The notes under the pieces were generated by a model. It did not search any database. It was given only the letters and a program-made list of their open reading frames with translations, and was not told where the DNA came from. A stretch of 64,000 bases of DNA from Blastocystis hominis (taxonomy: Eukaryota; Sar; Bigyra; Opalinata; Blastocystidae), in NCBI RefSeq assembly GCF_000151665.1, contig NW_013171866.1, positions 372,001 through 436,000 on the forward strand, in the 5' to 3' direction. The stretch's first letter is position 1. Every line of letters begins with the position of its first letter. Both the position numbers and the translations under genes were made by a program. This document shows, in pieces, positions 20,154-31,742 of the stretch.

Positions 20154-21684
20154 TTAATATCCATAGCCATAGCTCTGATCGTATCCGTAGCCCTGATCAT
20201 AGCCCTGATCATAACCACCCTGATCATATCCATAGCCCTGATCATATCCACTCTGATCGTATCCATAGCCTTGATCATAGCCATATCCCTGATCATATCC
20301 ATATCCTTGGTCATATCCACTCTGGTCATATCCGTAGCCCTGATCATATCCATAGCCCTGATCGTATCCCTGATCATATCCATAGCTCTCATCGTACTGC
20401 TCAACGGGCGCGGCGGGAGCTTTCTTCGCAGGCTTGGCGGGCGCCTTCTTGGCGGGCTTGCGAGGCGCGAAGTCCTCCTCCTCCTCCTCTTCCTCGGTCA
20501 ACTCCACAGGCTTGCGGGCAGGTTTGCCAGGCTTCACGAGACCCTTCTTGGCGGGCTTGCGAGGAGCGAAGTCCTCCTCCTCCTCGTCCTCATCATCGAA
20601 GCGGCTCGCCTTCTTGGCAGGCTTGGCAGGAGCCTTCTTGGCAGGCTTACGAGGCGCGAAGTCGTCCTCATCTTCCGAGCCGGAGAGATCCATCATAGGC
20701 TTCTTTCCAGGCTTCATTGGAGCCTTCTTAGCGGGCTTGCGAGGCGCGAAATCGTCCTCCTCCTCGGACACTTCCAGTCCACGGCGGCCAGGCTTCATTG
20801 GAGGCTTCTTGGCAGGCTTGCGAGGAGCGAAGTCCTCATCCTCCGAGCCGGACAGATCCATCGCGGGCTTCTTCATGTTCTTAGCGGGCTTGCGAGGCGC
20901 GAAATCATCATCGTCATCCTCAAAGCGGCTCGCCTTCTTAGCAGGCTTGCGAGGAGCGAAGTCATCATCATCGTCCTCAAAGCGGCTCGGCTTCTTAGCG
21001 GGCTTACGAGGAGCAAAGTCGTCGTCGTCGTCCTCAAAGCGGCTCGGCTTCTTAGCAGGCTTGCGAGGAGCAAAGTCGTCGTCGTCGTCTTCGAAGCGGC
21101 CACCCTTCTTAGCAGGCTTGCGAGGGGCGAAGTCGTCGTCGTCGTCATCGTCGTATTTGCTGGACTTCTTTCCCTTCTTAGGAACATAGTCGTCCTCGTA
21201 GTCATCGTCATAGTCGCTCTTCTTGGACTTTCCACCCTTTCCAGCCCAGATCTGGTCGACGAAACAGTCCTGAATGAACTGCTTCACACCTTCCTTATCA
21301 CTAGGCTGAGGACGAGGGTTCTTATTCTCATCCCAGCTCTTCAGGTACTTCTTAGCAGCTTTCTATGTATCAATGCTGAGAAATTACACGAACCTTGTTT
21401 CCTCCGGTAACTACCAGGTCAACCTCCTCCTTGGTCCAAGTAGCGAGGGTCAGGTGCTTAATGGTGTGGCTGAAAGAACGGCTACAACATGAAACGATAC
21501 AAACACAGCTCACTGGACTCCACTGCATCCAGTGCACACCAGAGTGAGGAAATCCATCACAAAATACTGAGGACCCTAAAGATAACTCATCGTTGGCAAG
21601 GATGACCTTCTGGTTACAAACAAAACAGTTGCGGTTTCCAGCCTTCTTCTGGAACTCCTTCAAACGCTTTTCGAGGGCAGACAT
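20154..21684 (-). CDS. ArfGAP with tandem FAPRKPAKK and YDQG repeats
   Basis: A GTPase-activating protein for Arf, acting in vesicle coat dynamics. Splicing 31- and 32-nt introns gives the zinc finger CFVCNQKGPQYFVMDFLT...CTGCSGVHR (C-X2-C-X16-C-X2-C with the arginine finger), then FSHTIKHLTLATWTKEEVDL and GGN. After the domain come ten copies of a unit centred on FAPRKPAK separated by Asp/Glu runs, then about ten YDQGYGYDQ-type repeats, ending YGYGY with TAA at 20154-20156. The Asp-rich/basic alternation and the Tyr-Gly tail are low-complexity, likely to bind or phase-separate. No exact TGTTTGTT follows, only TGTTTTGTTTG. Confidence 0.88.
20400..21180 (-). repeat. Coding tandem repeat, ten FAPRKPAK units
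   Basis: DNA-level repeat inside the ArfGAP gene; unit length varies from about 48 to 100 bases because the acidic spacers differ. Confidence 0.85.
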
Positions 21685-22440
21685 ACTTCCAAATCTGAGC
21701 TTTTATGAACATGAAATTCATCTCCTCCCTTCCATGATAACCGCGGTTTCATGTCATTCCTAAAAATTCGCTTTTTCAACAAACAATAATAATAAACAAT
21801 TGAAAGATATTACCTCTCAAAAAACCTATATTCGAATTAGATACATATGCTCTTGTCTCAACATCACCATTCTCACACACAACACATCAGTTTGAAGAAA
21901 AGATTTCTTTCGTCAGGATTTCAGTTGTCCCTATCTTTTCTATCATCATTCAAAAAGCACTCAATGGAATTCCATTCGCTTCACTGTTCTCCGCATGCTT
22001 CGTATACATATACAAAAAAGACCACTGCTAGACAAGCACCGACCAACTCCCTTCATCCACAGTAGTTCTTCCTCATCTTTACCACAAAACTTCGCATAAC
22101 GAACAGAAGCAGTCAAGGCTGAATGGGACCAAGTGCTTTCTTAGAACTTGCTTATGGCAGACCTCAGAGATCTTGGTTTATGCTCATCACTCAAAAGTCA
22201 AGAGTAGCAAATATAGGTAATCATCGGCCGCCTCGATAATATGCAGAGAAATCCATGCTGGAATCAAACTTACCTTTCCTTCTCTCTTTTAAACAAAATT
22301 GTGAATAAATATTCATCTCGGTGTCCCCGATTTCGTGATGTCCTAGTATTTTGAGCTATATAAATTGTCTATCCACATTCCGCCGTGTACCATTCTCTCT
22401 CGTTTTCTCCACAGAGTCTTTATTCCACACATAGAATAAT
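21685..22440. other. Intergenic 756 bases, nothing recognised
   Basis: Divergent promoters of the ArfGAP and RPS21 genes must lie here. AT-rich, no tRNA-like or protein-like content was found. Confidence 0.6.
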
Positions 22441-22765
22441 ATGCAGAACGATAAGGGACAGAACGTTGAACTTTACATTCCCCGCAGATGGTAAGGTTAT
22501 GTACTCTGCGCCTGATTCGTAGTGACTGGACCAACCGTGTCATTGATGCTAAGGACCACGCTTCCGTTATGGTGAAAGGTTTGTGACTTGCTTTATCGTT
22601 AGATTAACGTCGCTCGCATTGACCCTGAGACTGGAGTTGCCACTGGACAGGTCGACACCATCTCTCTCGGTGGATACATCCGCTCTAAGGTAATTTGTGT
22701 TGGGTCGGAGTAATGTGTAGGGTGAGTCTGATGAGGCTTTCAGAATTCTTGCCAAGGATCTTTAA
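22441..22765 (+). CDS. RPS21: Small ribosomal subunit protein eS21
   Basis: Cytosolic 40S protein. Splicing introns of 32, 31 and 31 nt gives MQNDKGQNVELYIPRRC, DWTNRVIDAKDHASVMI, NVARIDPETGVATGQVDT, ISLGGYIRSK and GESDEAFRILAKDL, which aligns end to end with eS21. The gene is broken into four tiny exons. Encoded TAA at 22763-22765; TGTTTGTT follows at 22799-22806. Confidence 0.93.
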
Positions 22766-22798
22766 ACGATTCGATCGTCTTGAGCATGTGGAGTGTAT

Positions 22799-22806
22799 TG
22801 TTTGTT
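22799..22806 (+). terminator. TGTTTGTT 3'-end element of RPS21
   Basis: Exact 8-mer 33 nt after the encoded TAA. Confidence 0.8.
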
Positions 22807-22905
22807 CGAAACATGGCATTGAATGATATGTTTTAATCATTTAATTGGGTTGTATATGTTGAAGAGGAAACGAAGTGTTAATTCCCATCTACTTTCACAA
22901 TCAAA

Positions 22906-25437
22906 ATGTTTGGATTAAGAACCGCTGTTAGAGTTACCAATCGAGGACTAGGCTCGGTCTTTCGGTTGTTCAAAGTGCCGATGCGGTCTATTGTTTCCAT
23001 CCAAAGACCGGAGTATCCTTATGACGATACGGATGACTTGGTGGATGACGAATACTATGAAGTGATGGAAGAAGAAGCGGTTGAAGAGTTAGAGGAAGCA
23101 GCGCTGGAAAGTTCGCCTGTGCGCTCTTTTCGTCTCGATTTATGTCTAGTATCGCTACCAACCGATGAACTGGCTGCCCAAGCAGATCCAAGACGATCCA
23201 TCGATCGCTACAAAGCTTCAAGACTATTACGTAGTTCTTTTTCGGCAAAAGTAATTTCTAGAGACGCTGCGTGAAGAAGCTTCCTCCCACCAAGCGAATG
23301 GAGTTCGTAAGAGCGCGTCGTTCGCCTAATCGCTAGTTGTTCTCCAAAAAGATGAATCTACCGGAGATCTGGGATACAGACCTCTTCCCGTTAGCCCCTG
23401 TAACGCGTCCTCGCGACATCCCAGCCGACCATTCCGTGGACGTCTGGGTCTCTCCATTCGCTTTCCTTCACCCACAGAGCTACAACGACTGGAAGAACTA
23501 CGCGCTCTCCGGCTCCACGTACGACCCCAGCGAGGACGAGGAAGCATCGCCCGATGCCATCGCCAACTTCTCCAGCGAGCTGGGTCCGGACCCTCGTCTC
23601 GTCCAGAACCTCGATCCCCGCATCCTCCACCGCGCCACCGAGCTCCTCCAGCCGCTCCTCCTCTCCTCCTCCTCCCCCGCGGAACCTTCAGAACCTGAAA
23701 AAACCGCGGAACCCGCCTCCGCGCGCTCGGTTCTGTCCAGTACCCTCGAGAAATTCCGTCCGGTGGTGGAGATGGGCATTTCCGAGGCGGCGGACGCGGC
23801 GCACGACGTGTTCCGCGTGGAATTCCAGCCGCGCGCGGTCGATTCGATGACCGTCGACGACGCGAAGCGCATCGTGCGCGGGCTTCTTCGCGCCACGGAC
23901 CGCGCCGCCGCCCAGCTGGCGAAGCAGCTTGCCGCCAACCCGCCGTCCCTCGCCGAGCGACTGGAGAAACGGGCGAAACGCGCGGCGGAGCGCGTGGACT
24001 ACGAAGCACTTTTGCCGCGCAAAGAAGCCGCGCTGCAAGCCGCCAAAATCGCCGTCGAGGACGCGCAGCGAAAAATCGTCGAGGCTCGCAGCGTCGTCGA
24101 GGACGCGCAGCGCAGAGCGGGTCAAGTCAAACGCGAAGCAGACGAAGCAGAGCGCGCCAAGGCCGAAGAGGCGCTGAAAACCGCGGAAACGGCGCTGCGT
24201 AGTGCGACGAAACGCCTGGAGCATGCGGTTTTGATGCACAGACAGACGGAACGGTCGCTGGAGCGGCTGAAAAAGGAGGTTTCCGGGGACAAAATCGCGT
24301 TTTCGCGGGTTCTTTCGGCGGCGATTCAGGCCTCCGACGTCTCCGATTGGGCCGTGAAAACCGCGGAAAGCGTCGCGCAGAACGGATCGGCCACGCGGGC
24401 AGAAATAACCGCGGCCAATCGCGAAGCGGCGCGTGCGACGGAGCGAACCGCGTCGCTGAGTCTTCGCGCGGCCAAATTGGCGGCAAAACTGGTGGAGAGC
24501 GAGTCGAGCGCGATCCAGGCGGTTTCGGAGCGAAACGCCCAGGAAGTTTCGAAGCGGATGGAGCGGGAAGGGGAGTTACATCGGCTGCGGCAGCGGCGAA
24601 GCGAAGCGAAACGCCTGTCGGACGATCTGGCGAAATGGGCGGCGGTGAAGAAGGCGAGCGCGGACGCGTTTGCCGCCAAATGCAAAGGTGGAAACGAGGA
24701 AACCGAGAAGGAGTCGTCGGAGGCGGTGGAAACGGTGGAAATCGAGGATTTGGCGGGTAGCTTCGACGTTGACAATCTTCGTTTGGTTTGACCGATGGGT
24801 TGACCGGCAGGGCAGCTGATCCAGAACTACCGCGCGGGCGAAGAAGAGGAGGAAACCCCCGCGACGGTAGGCGAGGGAGGGCGGCGTGAAGCGTAGCGCG
24901 CGTTCGACATGGGGTTCACGATCAAAGTGCGGAACGTGGACAAGAAGATGGCGAACATGACGCGGCGCCTCGCCTCCGCGCTGGTCTGCAATGGCACGGA
25001 GACGGGCGGGCTGGCCGTGGGCTACGCGAGGGAGGAGAAAGGACCCGACGCGGTGGTGGCGGCGGACGCGCAGTCGGCGCGAAACCGAATCTTTGTGGAG
25101 CTGTTCGAAGATAGAACACTGTTCTCGCCGCTGGTCGGGAAGTTCAACCAGACGACGGTGAAGATTCTGCCGGGTAGGGCTGCTGGGCGGGGAGTGTGAG
25201 GTAGCGAAGAAAGGGCACGGAATCACGGGGAGCGATTTGATGTATGGACTGCTCACCAGTCTCGGAGTGCAGGATGCGATCTGTAAAGTGTATGGAAATA
25301 CGAATCCGTTCTCGGTGACGCAGGCGGCGATGAAGGCGCTGTCGCATTGCACGAGCTTGGAGGAGAACGCGATGATTACCGGGCGGAGGTACTTCGATCT
25401 GGATTTGATCTACAAGCGATATAAGGGGATGAAATGA
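22906..25437 (+). CDS. MRPS5: Mitochondrial ribosomal protein uS5m with a very long N-terminal extension
   Basis: Small-subunit protein of the organelle ribosome. The C-terminal 180 residues carry both uS5 halves: DMGFTIKVRNVDKKMANMTR, GLAVGYAREEKGPDA, RIFVELFEDRTLFSPLVGKF, GHGITGSDLMYGLLTSLGVQ and CKVYGNTNPFSVTQAAMKAL. The N-terminus MFGLRTAVRVTNRGLGSVFR is a mitochondrial presequence. Six introns of 30-31 nt join it all. One of them (GTAAGA... to CTAG, ending 23336) fuses what looks like a separate small gene to the main body. Between presequence and uS5 lie about 570 residues, mostly an Ala/Glu/Arg coiled coil. The presequence, splice sites and lack of any 3' element at 23336 argue for a single gene. 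The stop TGA is encoded; TGTTTGTT at 25456-25463. Confidence 0.82.
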
Positions 25438-25455
25438 TGGTTTTAGTTTAGAAAT

Positions 25456-25463
25456 TGTTTGTT
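25456..25463 (+). terminator. TGTTTGTT 3'-end element of the uS5m gene
   Basis: Exact 8-mer 18 nt after the TGA. Confidence 0.8.
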
Positions 25464-25705
25464 GGAAAGGCGATGGACGGGTGAAAATGGTTATTAGGGT
25501 CCGTCTCGGTTGTTTGAACAAGGAAAAGAAAAGGCCCTCTTTTTGCATTCCACAACCTATACACATTCTGAATCTATGCCGTCAATACATGGCTAAAATT
25601 GGAAATGAAAAAGTGCGGGCGTTTCACTGAGGACACTCATTGGTATAAAACAAATTATTTGTTTGGATTTTCTCTGATTTAAGAACCCTCAGAGAATTAG
25701 CAATT

Positions 25706-27064
25706 ATGAGCAAGCTCAACCCTGGAGATATGTCTACGTTTAACATGCAACACGGATATTCGGAAGCTCTAGTGCGTGGTTATAAATCTGGATTTTTGAA
25801 AGATCAAGACTATCATCATTTATGTCAGTGCGAGACTCTGGATGGTTTTCGTTTTTACCGGCTCTCTATTGTAGATGTGAAGTTGAACCTTCAGGAGACC
25901 GACTATGGCAATTTCCTTGCCGACGAGGTTCGTTGTGTGCACCGTATTATTATTTTGTAGAGTTCACCTCTCCTCCCGAACGCAGTGCAAAAGCATGCTA
26001 TGCAGAAACTAGCCGACCAGTGGAATTTTATGAGAGCGCAAGCCACTCAGCCCCTCGCTCAGTTCATGGACTTTACCACGTAACCTTCCAGTTTCAATTT
26101 CATCTAGATACGAATTCATGATCGACAATATCATTCTCATCATCAAGTACTCTCTGAACGGCCAGACAATCACCGCCGCGGAGTTGGAGAAGGAATGCAA
26201 CCCTCTCGGCAAGATCCCGACGCATATCGTCAACGCGATCTCTTCGTTCGACAACTCCCCCAAGGGCTACAGCGATCTGTTCCACATCATCCTCGTGGAG
26301 CTTCCTGTGGGCAAGTATTTCTGCGCCTACCTCAACGAGCAGTCGCGAAAAGGCGTTCTCTACGTACGTCCTTCGCTCTCTTTCCATGCAGGGCGCTCCG
26401 CAAGTGAAGCATCTTCTGGAAGAAGGCTCGCTAACGCTTCTCCAGCAAGGCGTGATGCGGCTGTACCTCGAGGATTTCTATCGATGGACGCAGACGCTGG
26501 GCGGGTACACGGCGGAGATGATGGGCGAGATTCTGAAGACGAAGGCGGACACGCTGGCGATCCACTTGATTCTGAGCAGTTTCAACACGGCGTATAACGA
26601 GGTAGGGGTGATGGAGAGGACTGAAACCAGCCGCAAATGCGACCGATTCGGAAGGCGTTGCTGCCAGCGTTCGGGTTTTTATATCCGGAAGGATTGGAGG
26701 CGTTGAGCGAGGCGACGGATGTGGAGTCGCTGGGACGCGTACTGGACAAATACTGGGTGTATCGACGGATCTTCGATGTGGCGATCCAGAACGAGCAGAT
26801 GTCGGTGGATGACGCGTTCTACCTGAACGAAGTGCGATTGCTGGAGAGTGCGTTCGATAGCCAGTTCCATTTTGGTAGGAAAGAAGAAGAGAGAGATGAG
26901 GAGTAGCGTGCTTCTACAGCTATTGCCATTTGAAGTTGCAGGAGATTCGAAATCTGGTGTGGATCTGCGAGTGTATTGTACAGAAGCAGAGAGCGAAGAT
27001 CGACAAGTATATTCCTATTTTCAATCCCAATGCACCTTGGAGACAGGGAAAGCTAGGAATTTGA
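25706..27064 (+). CDS. ATP6V0D: V-type ATPase V0 subunit d
   Basis: Couples the V1 central stalk to the membrane rotor of the proton pump on acidic organelles. Recognised over its whole length: [111 protein letters not shown] and the end [20 protein letters not shown] with YIPIF. Seven or so introns of 28-36 nt. The encoded TGA at 27062-27064 has its T exactly 4 nt before TGTTTGTT (27067-27074), so its G and A fall in the segment removed by cleavage. Confidence 0.94.
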
Positions 27065-27066
27065 TG

Positions 27067-27074
27067 TGTTTGTT
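27067..27074 (+). terminator. TGTTTGTT 3'-end element of V-ATPase d
   Basis: Exact 8-mer with spacer GATG after the T of the stop. Confidence 0.85.
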
Positions 27075-27408
27075 GCAAACAAGACGAAAGGAAAATCGAT
27101 TTACATAGTAGGTGGTTGTGAAGTTTGAAGGGAGTTTGGAAAGGATTGATCCCATCTAAAGAGACGAACTTTTCGGCCGCTTGACGGAAGCGAAGGAAGG
27201 AGCTTTTTTCGCGGATGCTGCGGAGGCGAATTTGGGCTACAAGTGAGTGGAAGAAGCGAGAAATGGACTTTGGGAATGGAGGAAGGTGTGGTGAAGAGCG
27301 CTAGAATAGGTAAAAGAAATGCATCCCTACAGGACGAAGGGTTTCCTGAGCCCCAAAGACACTCTGAATCGGTTTGAGCGGGAACTTGTGAAGATCCTGA
27401 TAATCCCG

Positions 27409-27453
27409 AGGACCCAGAGGACCCAGAGGACCCAGAGGACCCAGAGGACCCAG
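27409..27453. repeat. Minisatellite, five copies of GAGGACCCA
   Basis: Perfect 9-base tandem repeat in the gap between the convergent V-ATPase d and kinase genes. Confidence 0.9.
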
Positions 27454-28051
27454 ATTGATCAAAGTCCGTCCTCAATTGATTCGATCGGCGTAGAGTTTCC
27501 AGCTCCAGCAATTTCAGATTGGAATGGTGAACGTGGACAACACTACTCTCTCTAACATGAAAAATAGCTGAAATCACAAACAGATCAACTCTACTGCGCA
27601 TTTCACCAAAGAGAGGAGAGGGAGAAAACGGAAGAGAAGGAACATCTACACTACAACAACGTTCGATGTGCTACTTGCAAATAACATACGATCTTTTTTA
27701 CAATTTTCTAACAGCCGGGTGTGAATACGCAACTCCCAGCCAGTCCTCCAATTCTACACATAAGCTACAACGGCTTTGTATTTCACATCCGGAATTAACA
27801 ATCTGAGTAGCACAGAATCAGGTATCTTTACAGTGCCACAAACATCACATCTTTCAACTAGATCTCTCCCAGTTTGCCGAATATCTATATGCATAATCAT
27901 CACAAAATCGACTGTATACACGTAAACAGCAACTTCACTAAAAAATCCAAACTGCTTTCTTCAATCGAGTTGACACCACACTTTTTACATATTATTCCGA
28001 TACAGTACTTTAGCACGGAATTCACATAGGTGTCGCTCATAATTTGTCAGC

Positions 28052-28059
28052 AACAAACA
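28052..28059 (-). terminator. TGTTTGTT 3'-end element of the kinase gene
   Basis: Exact 8-mer on the reverse strand about 30 nt beyond the encoded TAA. Confidence 0.8.
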
Positions 28060-28089
28060 ATTCGCTATGATACACGGCTACTATTTTCT

Positions 28090-29808
28090 TTATTGATGGT
28101 TGTATTCAAATATTCCACGAAGCTGCCCTAGCTCCCAGTCATGTCGAAGCACATCTTGCTTTTTTGGGACCCTCCACTTTAGTTGTTTGTTTACTCCAGT
28201 CAGAACCGGTATTGGTTGGATGCTAATCTTCTTCTTTTTCTCTTGTGTTTCTTTGTTTGGTACAGAGGGCACAACAGGTCGCACAGAAGGACTCGTTGCC
28301 CGAATTGGCTGCGAAGAAGTCCTTTCTATCGGCTGAATGCTGGTTGGATTTACGTTATATCGCGTGATCTTGGATCCAGAGCTATGGCTGGAGGACGCTC
28401 GCTTTTGTACCGACGGCTCGGTGTGTTCGTTCACCGCTTCCACTGCTGGCGTTTGCCGAGAGTACGCTGAGATCCCCGAACTCCGCGTTCTGTGATGAAT
28501 CGATTTGACTTCGATGGGTTTGGCGGGCATGGACGCTCTGCGCACTGTGGAAACCGCAGAAACCGAGCTTCCATCGGTGCTGAGGTCGAACTCCGATCCA
28601 TTGCTCATCGATCGCTTGACTCTGTGTAAAATGACGGCGGGCGAAGACCGAGCCGCGCTCTTTCGCTCGTTTTTTGATGAATTTGAGAGTGTAGAGGACA
28701 CGTGCGTGATTTTAGTAGGTGATGTACTGGAAGAAACGCGAGTGAGTCTGGAGGCCGAAGAGGTCTTTCCGGAGGAAACGGAAGGAACCTGGGACGGCGT
28801 ATCGACTGACGGAGTTGTGTATGGAAAGAGTGTCGGGACATATTGCGGGTAATATTTGTGTAGTCGAGAGAGAAGGCAAGGCTGCATTAGAATATCTTCG
28901 ATGGTGGGTCGTTTTCTGCATGATTAAAAACGAACAACTAGAATCTACCGTGGATCGACTTCCAGCATCGAGTGAATGATCGTTCGCAGGTCATAACTAG
29001 AAAGTGGAAAAACAATCCAAAGATCAAACTCGAAATGGTTGTCGATCCGCTGAAACACGCCCGCTTTCACACGACACATCAGATCTGACATGCTGAGACC
29101 CGTAAATGGGGGCGTCAGCGTGAGAATTTCGTAGAACGTGCATCCCATTGACCACACATCGGCTCGGGAATCATAGGGCATGCCTTTCACGACTTCGGGT
29201 GCGACATAGAGAGGCGTCCCAACAGCAGTTTGAGCCATATCCTGTGTGAATTGAAGCACGCGCGAAATCCCAAAATCTCCAACTTTGATGTTGCTATTCT
29301 ACGATCGAGCGCTCCCAAGCACAGCAATACTTCGTCAAGAAACAAATTCTGAGGTTTGATATCACGGTGGATCACTTTTTTCTGGTGAAGATAGTGTAAA
29401 ACTAGCGCAGTCTGTAAAAACCACTTGAATACTTGCTCGATAGGGAAAGGATTACGTCCCTGCAATTTAATTCTCTCGTGCATATCGCCTAAGTGAAAAC
29501 GAGTTGTGCATTCCTACCCCCAGGACAATACCTCATGATAATATAAATATTTCCATCATGCTTGCAGTAGTCATGATAGCGTACAATAAATTCGTGGTTC
29601 ATACTCGACAATACCTTAATCTCAAGTGCAATCTTCTTAACTTCAGCGCGTGACAGTTGCTTTGCATCAATCTCCTTGAATACATACAAATCCTACAAGA
29701 TTATTCAAATCTGCAACAGAACAGTACACCTGACGCTTTTTCTTTACCGAGATAAGCAGTTCCATAGCTACCACTGCCGATCCGCTTGATCAAGGTGTAT
29801 TTTTCCAT
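28090..29808 (-). CDS. NEK-like protein kinase
   Basis: Serine/threonine kinase of the NIMA-related type. Start [20 protein letters not shown] has the glycine loop. Then come [20 protein letters not shown] (VAIK-type lysine), [20 protein letters not shown], the catalytic loop [19 protein letters not shown], the activation segment [11 protein letters not shown] and [15 protein letters not shown]. The kinase domain is followed by about 250 residues of Ser/Pro/Arg-rich tail with many short basic SxxR motifs, ending [10 protein letters not shown] and TAA. Six short introns are needed in the catalytic half, and none in the tail. NEK proteins act in cell-cycle and microtubule functions; the subfamily cannot be fixed from the tail. 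Confidence 0.87.
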
Positions 29809-29940
29809 TAGAAATAACTTCCTACACCTTGCTTTTTCAACTTTTGAATTCTTGACTCGTCACGAAAATGGGGATTCCACAAGTTCGGGGTATTTTGACA
29901 ATTGGCTAAAAACATTATTTACCACTTATTCCATTGCTAA

Positions 29941-31574
29941 ATGAGTAAAGCCACTCAAAACCAGCCGATAGAGGCTGAGATGGACGAAATCGACCCAAGC
30001 GAAATGTGGACTGCTGAGGAAAGAGACGAGTATTTCGCCGAAATGGAGGATAGTCCTCTCTTGATGGACAAAGTCACGGACGTATGTTGCTTTCCCGTAT
30101 TACGAGTTTTAGGAAGATCGTAAACATAACACGAATATTCAGGCACTGGAGAGTATCATTCAGGACAACCGTTCGAATGGTAATCGTGCTTTTCGTGGGT
30201 GAGCGGTAGAGGAGATGGTTGAAGATTTCCAGCACGAGGCGAAGCTTAGTTTTGCAAAGGGAAGATGCATGTATACAAAGGCGTACACACAATTCAAGAA
30301 GGCTGCCTATTACGCGGAGCTTCTCGAGAAAACTCCCGAAAACCTCCATTTGCTGGCGACTCTGTACGCCAACTGCTCCCTGATCCAGCTAAAGAAGGAA
30401 AACTTCCGCACCTGTCTGAACGACTGCAAGAAAGCGCTCGACATCGAAGTACGCATTATTTCACCCTTTTTCCCCCAGCCTCGCTACAAGAAAGTGCTCT
30501 ACCGCAAGGCCAAGGCTCTCGCGGGTCTCAACGATCTCCCCGGCGCCTTGGCGTGCTGCGCTCTGATTTTGGAAGACGAGCCGGACAATGTGTACACGCT
30601 CAAGCTGAAAACCGAGTGCGAATCGCGTCTGCACAAGGAGCAGAAGCGGAACGAGGAGATCGCTCGGAGTGTACTGCGTTGTTTGGAGTGTCTCACGCGC
30701 AGGAACAGCGCAAAGAAGCGGAGCAGCAGTTGGTTCGCAAGACGATGGATGCTCGTGGGTACAAGGTTGGCTTCTTCGCGGGGATGCTGACGCGTAGCTG
30801 GGTCCCACCATGTATCAATACCCCGACGGGTACAAAACGCCGTTCGCTGTGAAGGAGGACGAGCTGATCTTCCCGATGCTGATCCTCTTCCCTGAGCACA
30901 CGCAGTCCAACATCGTGCAGGGCGTCGCGGAGTCCGACACGTTCGCCGATATCCTCTACGTTCGGCTCTCTCCCTCGCGTTCCCTCTAGACCATCCTTCC
31001 CTCCGCGCAGGGACACCAGGAATACATGCCTTGGGACGAGGAGAAGCAGTACACCGTCAGCAACGTGGAGGTCTGGTTCCAGGAATTCCTCGTTCTGCCG
31101 TATCCCAAAGAAGGCGCCGTGAGCGACGATTCGCTGCGACAGCACTTCCAGAAGCAGGTTGGAGTGCGGAGAAGGCGTCATCTAGAGGTACGTCCGAGCC
31201 AACCGGAATTTCCCAGTTTCGGAAGTGTTGCGGTATGCGAATTATGTAATTCCAGGAATTCCCGTGTTTTCTGTCTATGCGAAGAACGCGTAGGGACGCC
31301 GCCAGGCGGTGAGCGATAGGTGCTTGCGCGATTTGTATCAGGCGAATAATAACGAGATGTATCAGCTGACGGGAAAGAGCGAAGCCAGACGAATTCATCG
31401 CTGTCACAGTAGGGAGTGGGATTGGATTGCCAATTAGATTGCGGACGCTATGAAGACGATACCGAGGAGTTTAAGAAGTGCAGTCGCTGCAAGAAGACAT
31501 TCTATTGCTCTCGGCAGTGCCAGATTGCGGATTGGAAGGTTCACAAGCAGTCGTGCAAACCGGCGAAGGAATAA
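29941..31574 (+). CDS. TTC4/CNS1-like TPR cochaperone with C-terminal MYND zinc finger
   Basis: CNS1/TTC4 proteins bind HSP90/HSP70 through TPRs and help deliver clients such as eEF2. The N-terminus has the acidic MWTAEERDEYFAEMEDSPLL. Three TPRs follow: AYTQFKKAAYYAELL, LATLYANCSLIQLKKENFRT and KVLYRKAKALAGLNDLPGAL. The CNS1-type C-terminal region starts LGPTMYQYPDGYKTPFAVKE and LIFPMLILFPEHTQSN. After VLRYANYVIPGIPVFSVYAK the same spliced frame runs through two introns into HRCHNCGRYEDTEEFKKCSR, CKKTFYCSRQCQIADWKVHK and QSCKPAKE, a complete MYND finger. There is no stop or TGTTTGTT between the halves, so this looks like a fusion. Encoded TAA; TGTTTGTG follows. Confidence 0.83.
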
Positions 31575-31742
31575 GTTCTTTTAGTTTGATATTGTTTGTG
31601 AAATGAAACGAAATGAAATGGTGTAGAAGGGATTGATTACTATGACCACTGTACAGTTGGGAGACGAAGGGCTATCTCTTCGAACACAAGTGATAATGAT
31701 CTTTGCATGGTCAATTTGTATTTTATTTAGTCTTTGTAGTTG

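Larger units (their letters stand above)
27065..28089. other. 1-kb gap with a possible broken gene fragment
   Basis: Forward strand near 27115-27240 reads VVKFEGSLERIDPI, stop, RDELFGRLTEAKEGAFFADA, AEANLGYK, stop. The composition is protein-like but no proper splice sites or start were found; it may be a decayed gene. A 9-base repeat lies at 27409-27453. The rest is AT-rich with nothing recognised. Confidence 0.4.

Noticed and set aside
21685-22440. tRNA genes in the larger gaps
   Set aside because: TTCGAAT-like strings were checked in several gaps but no acceptor or anticodon stems could be drawn around them.
22906-23336. A separate small gene ending in TAG at 23334-23336
   Set aside because: That TAG is the acceptor end of a perfect 30-nt GT–AG intron that fuses this region to uS5m; no 3' element lies between.
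27101-27601. Reverse frame with GSSGSSGSS repeat as a gene
   Set aside because: The repeat is the translation of the GAGGACCCA minisatellite; no start, splice logic or family match.
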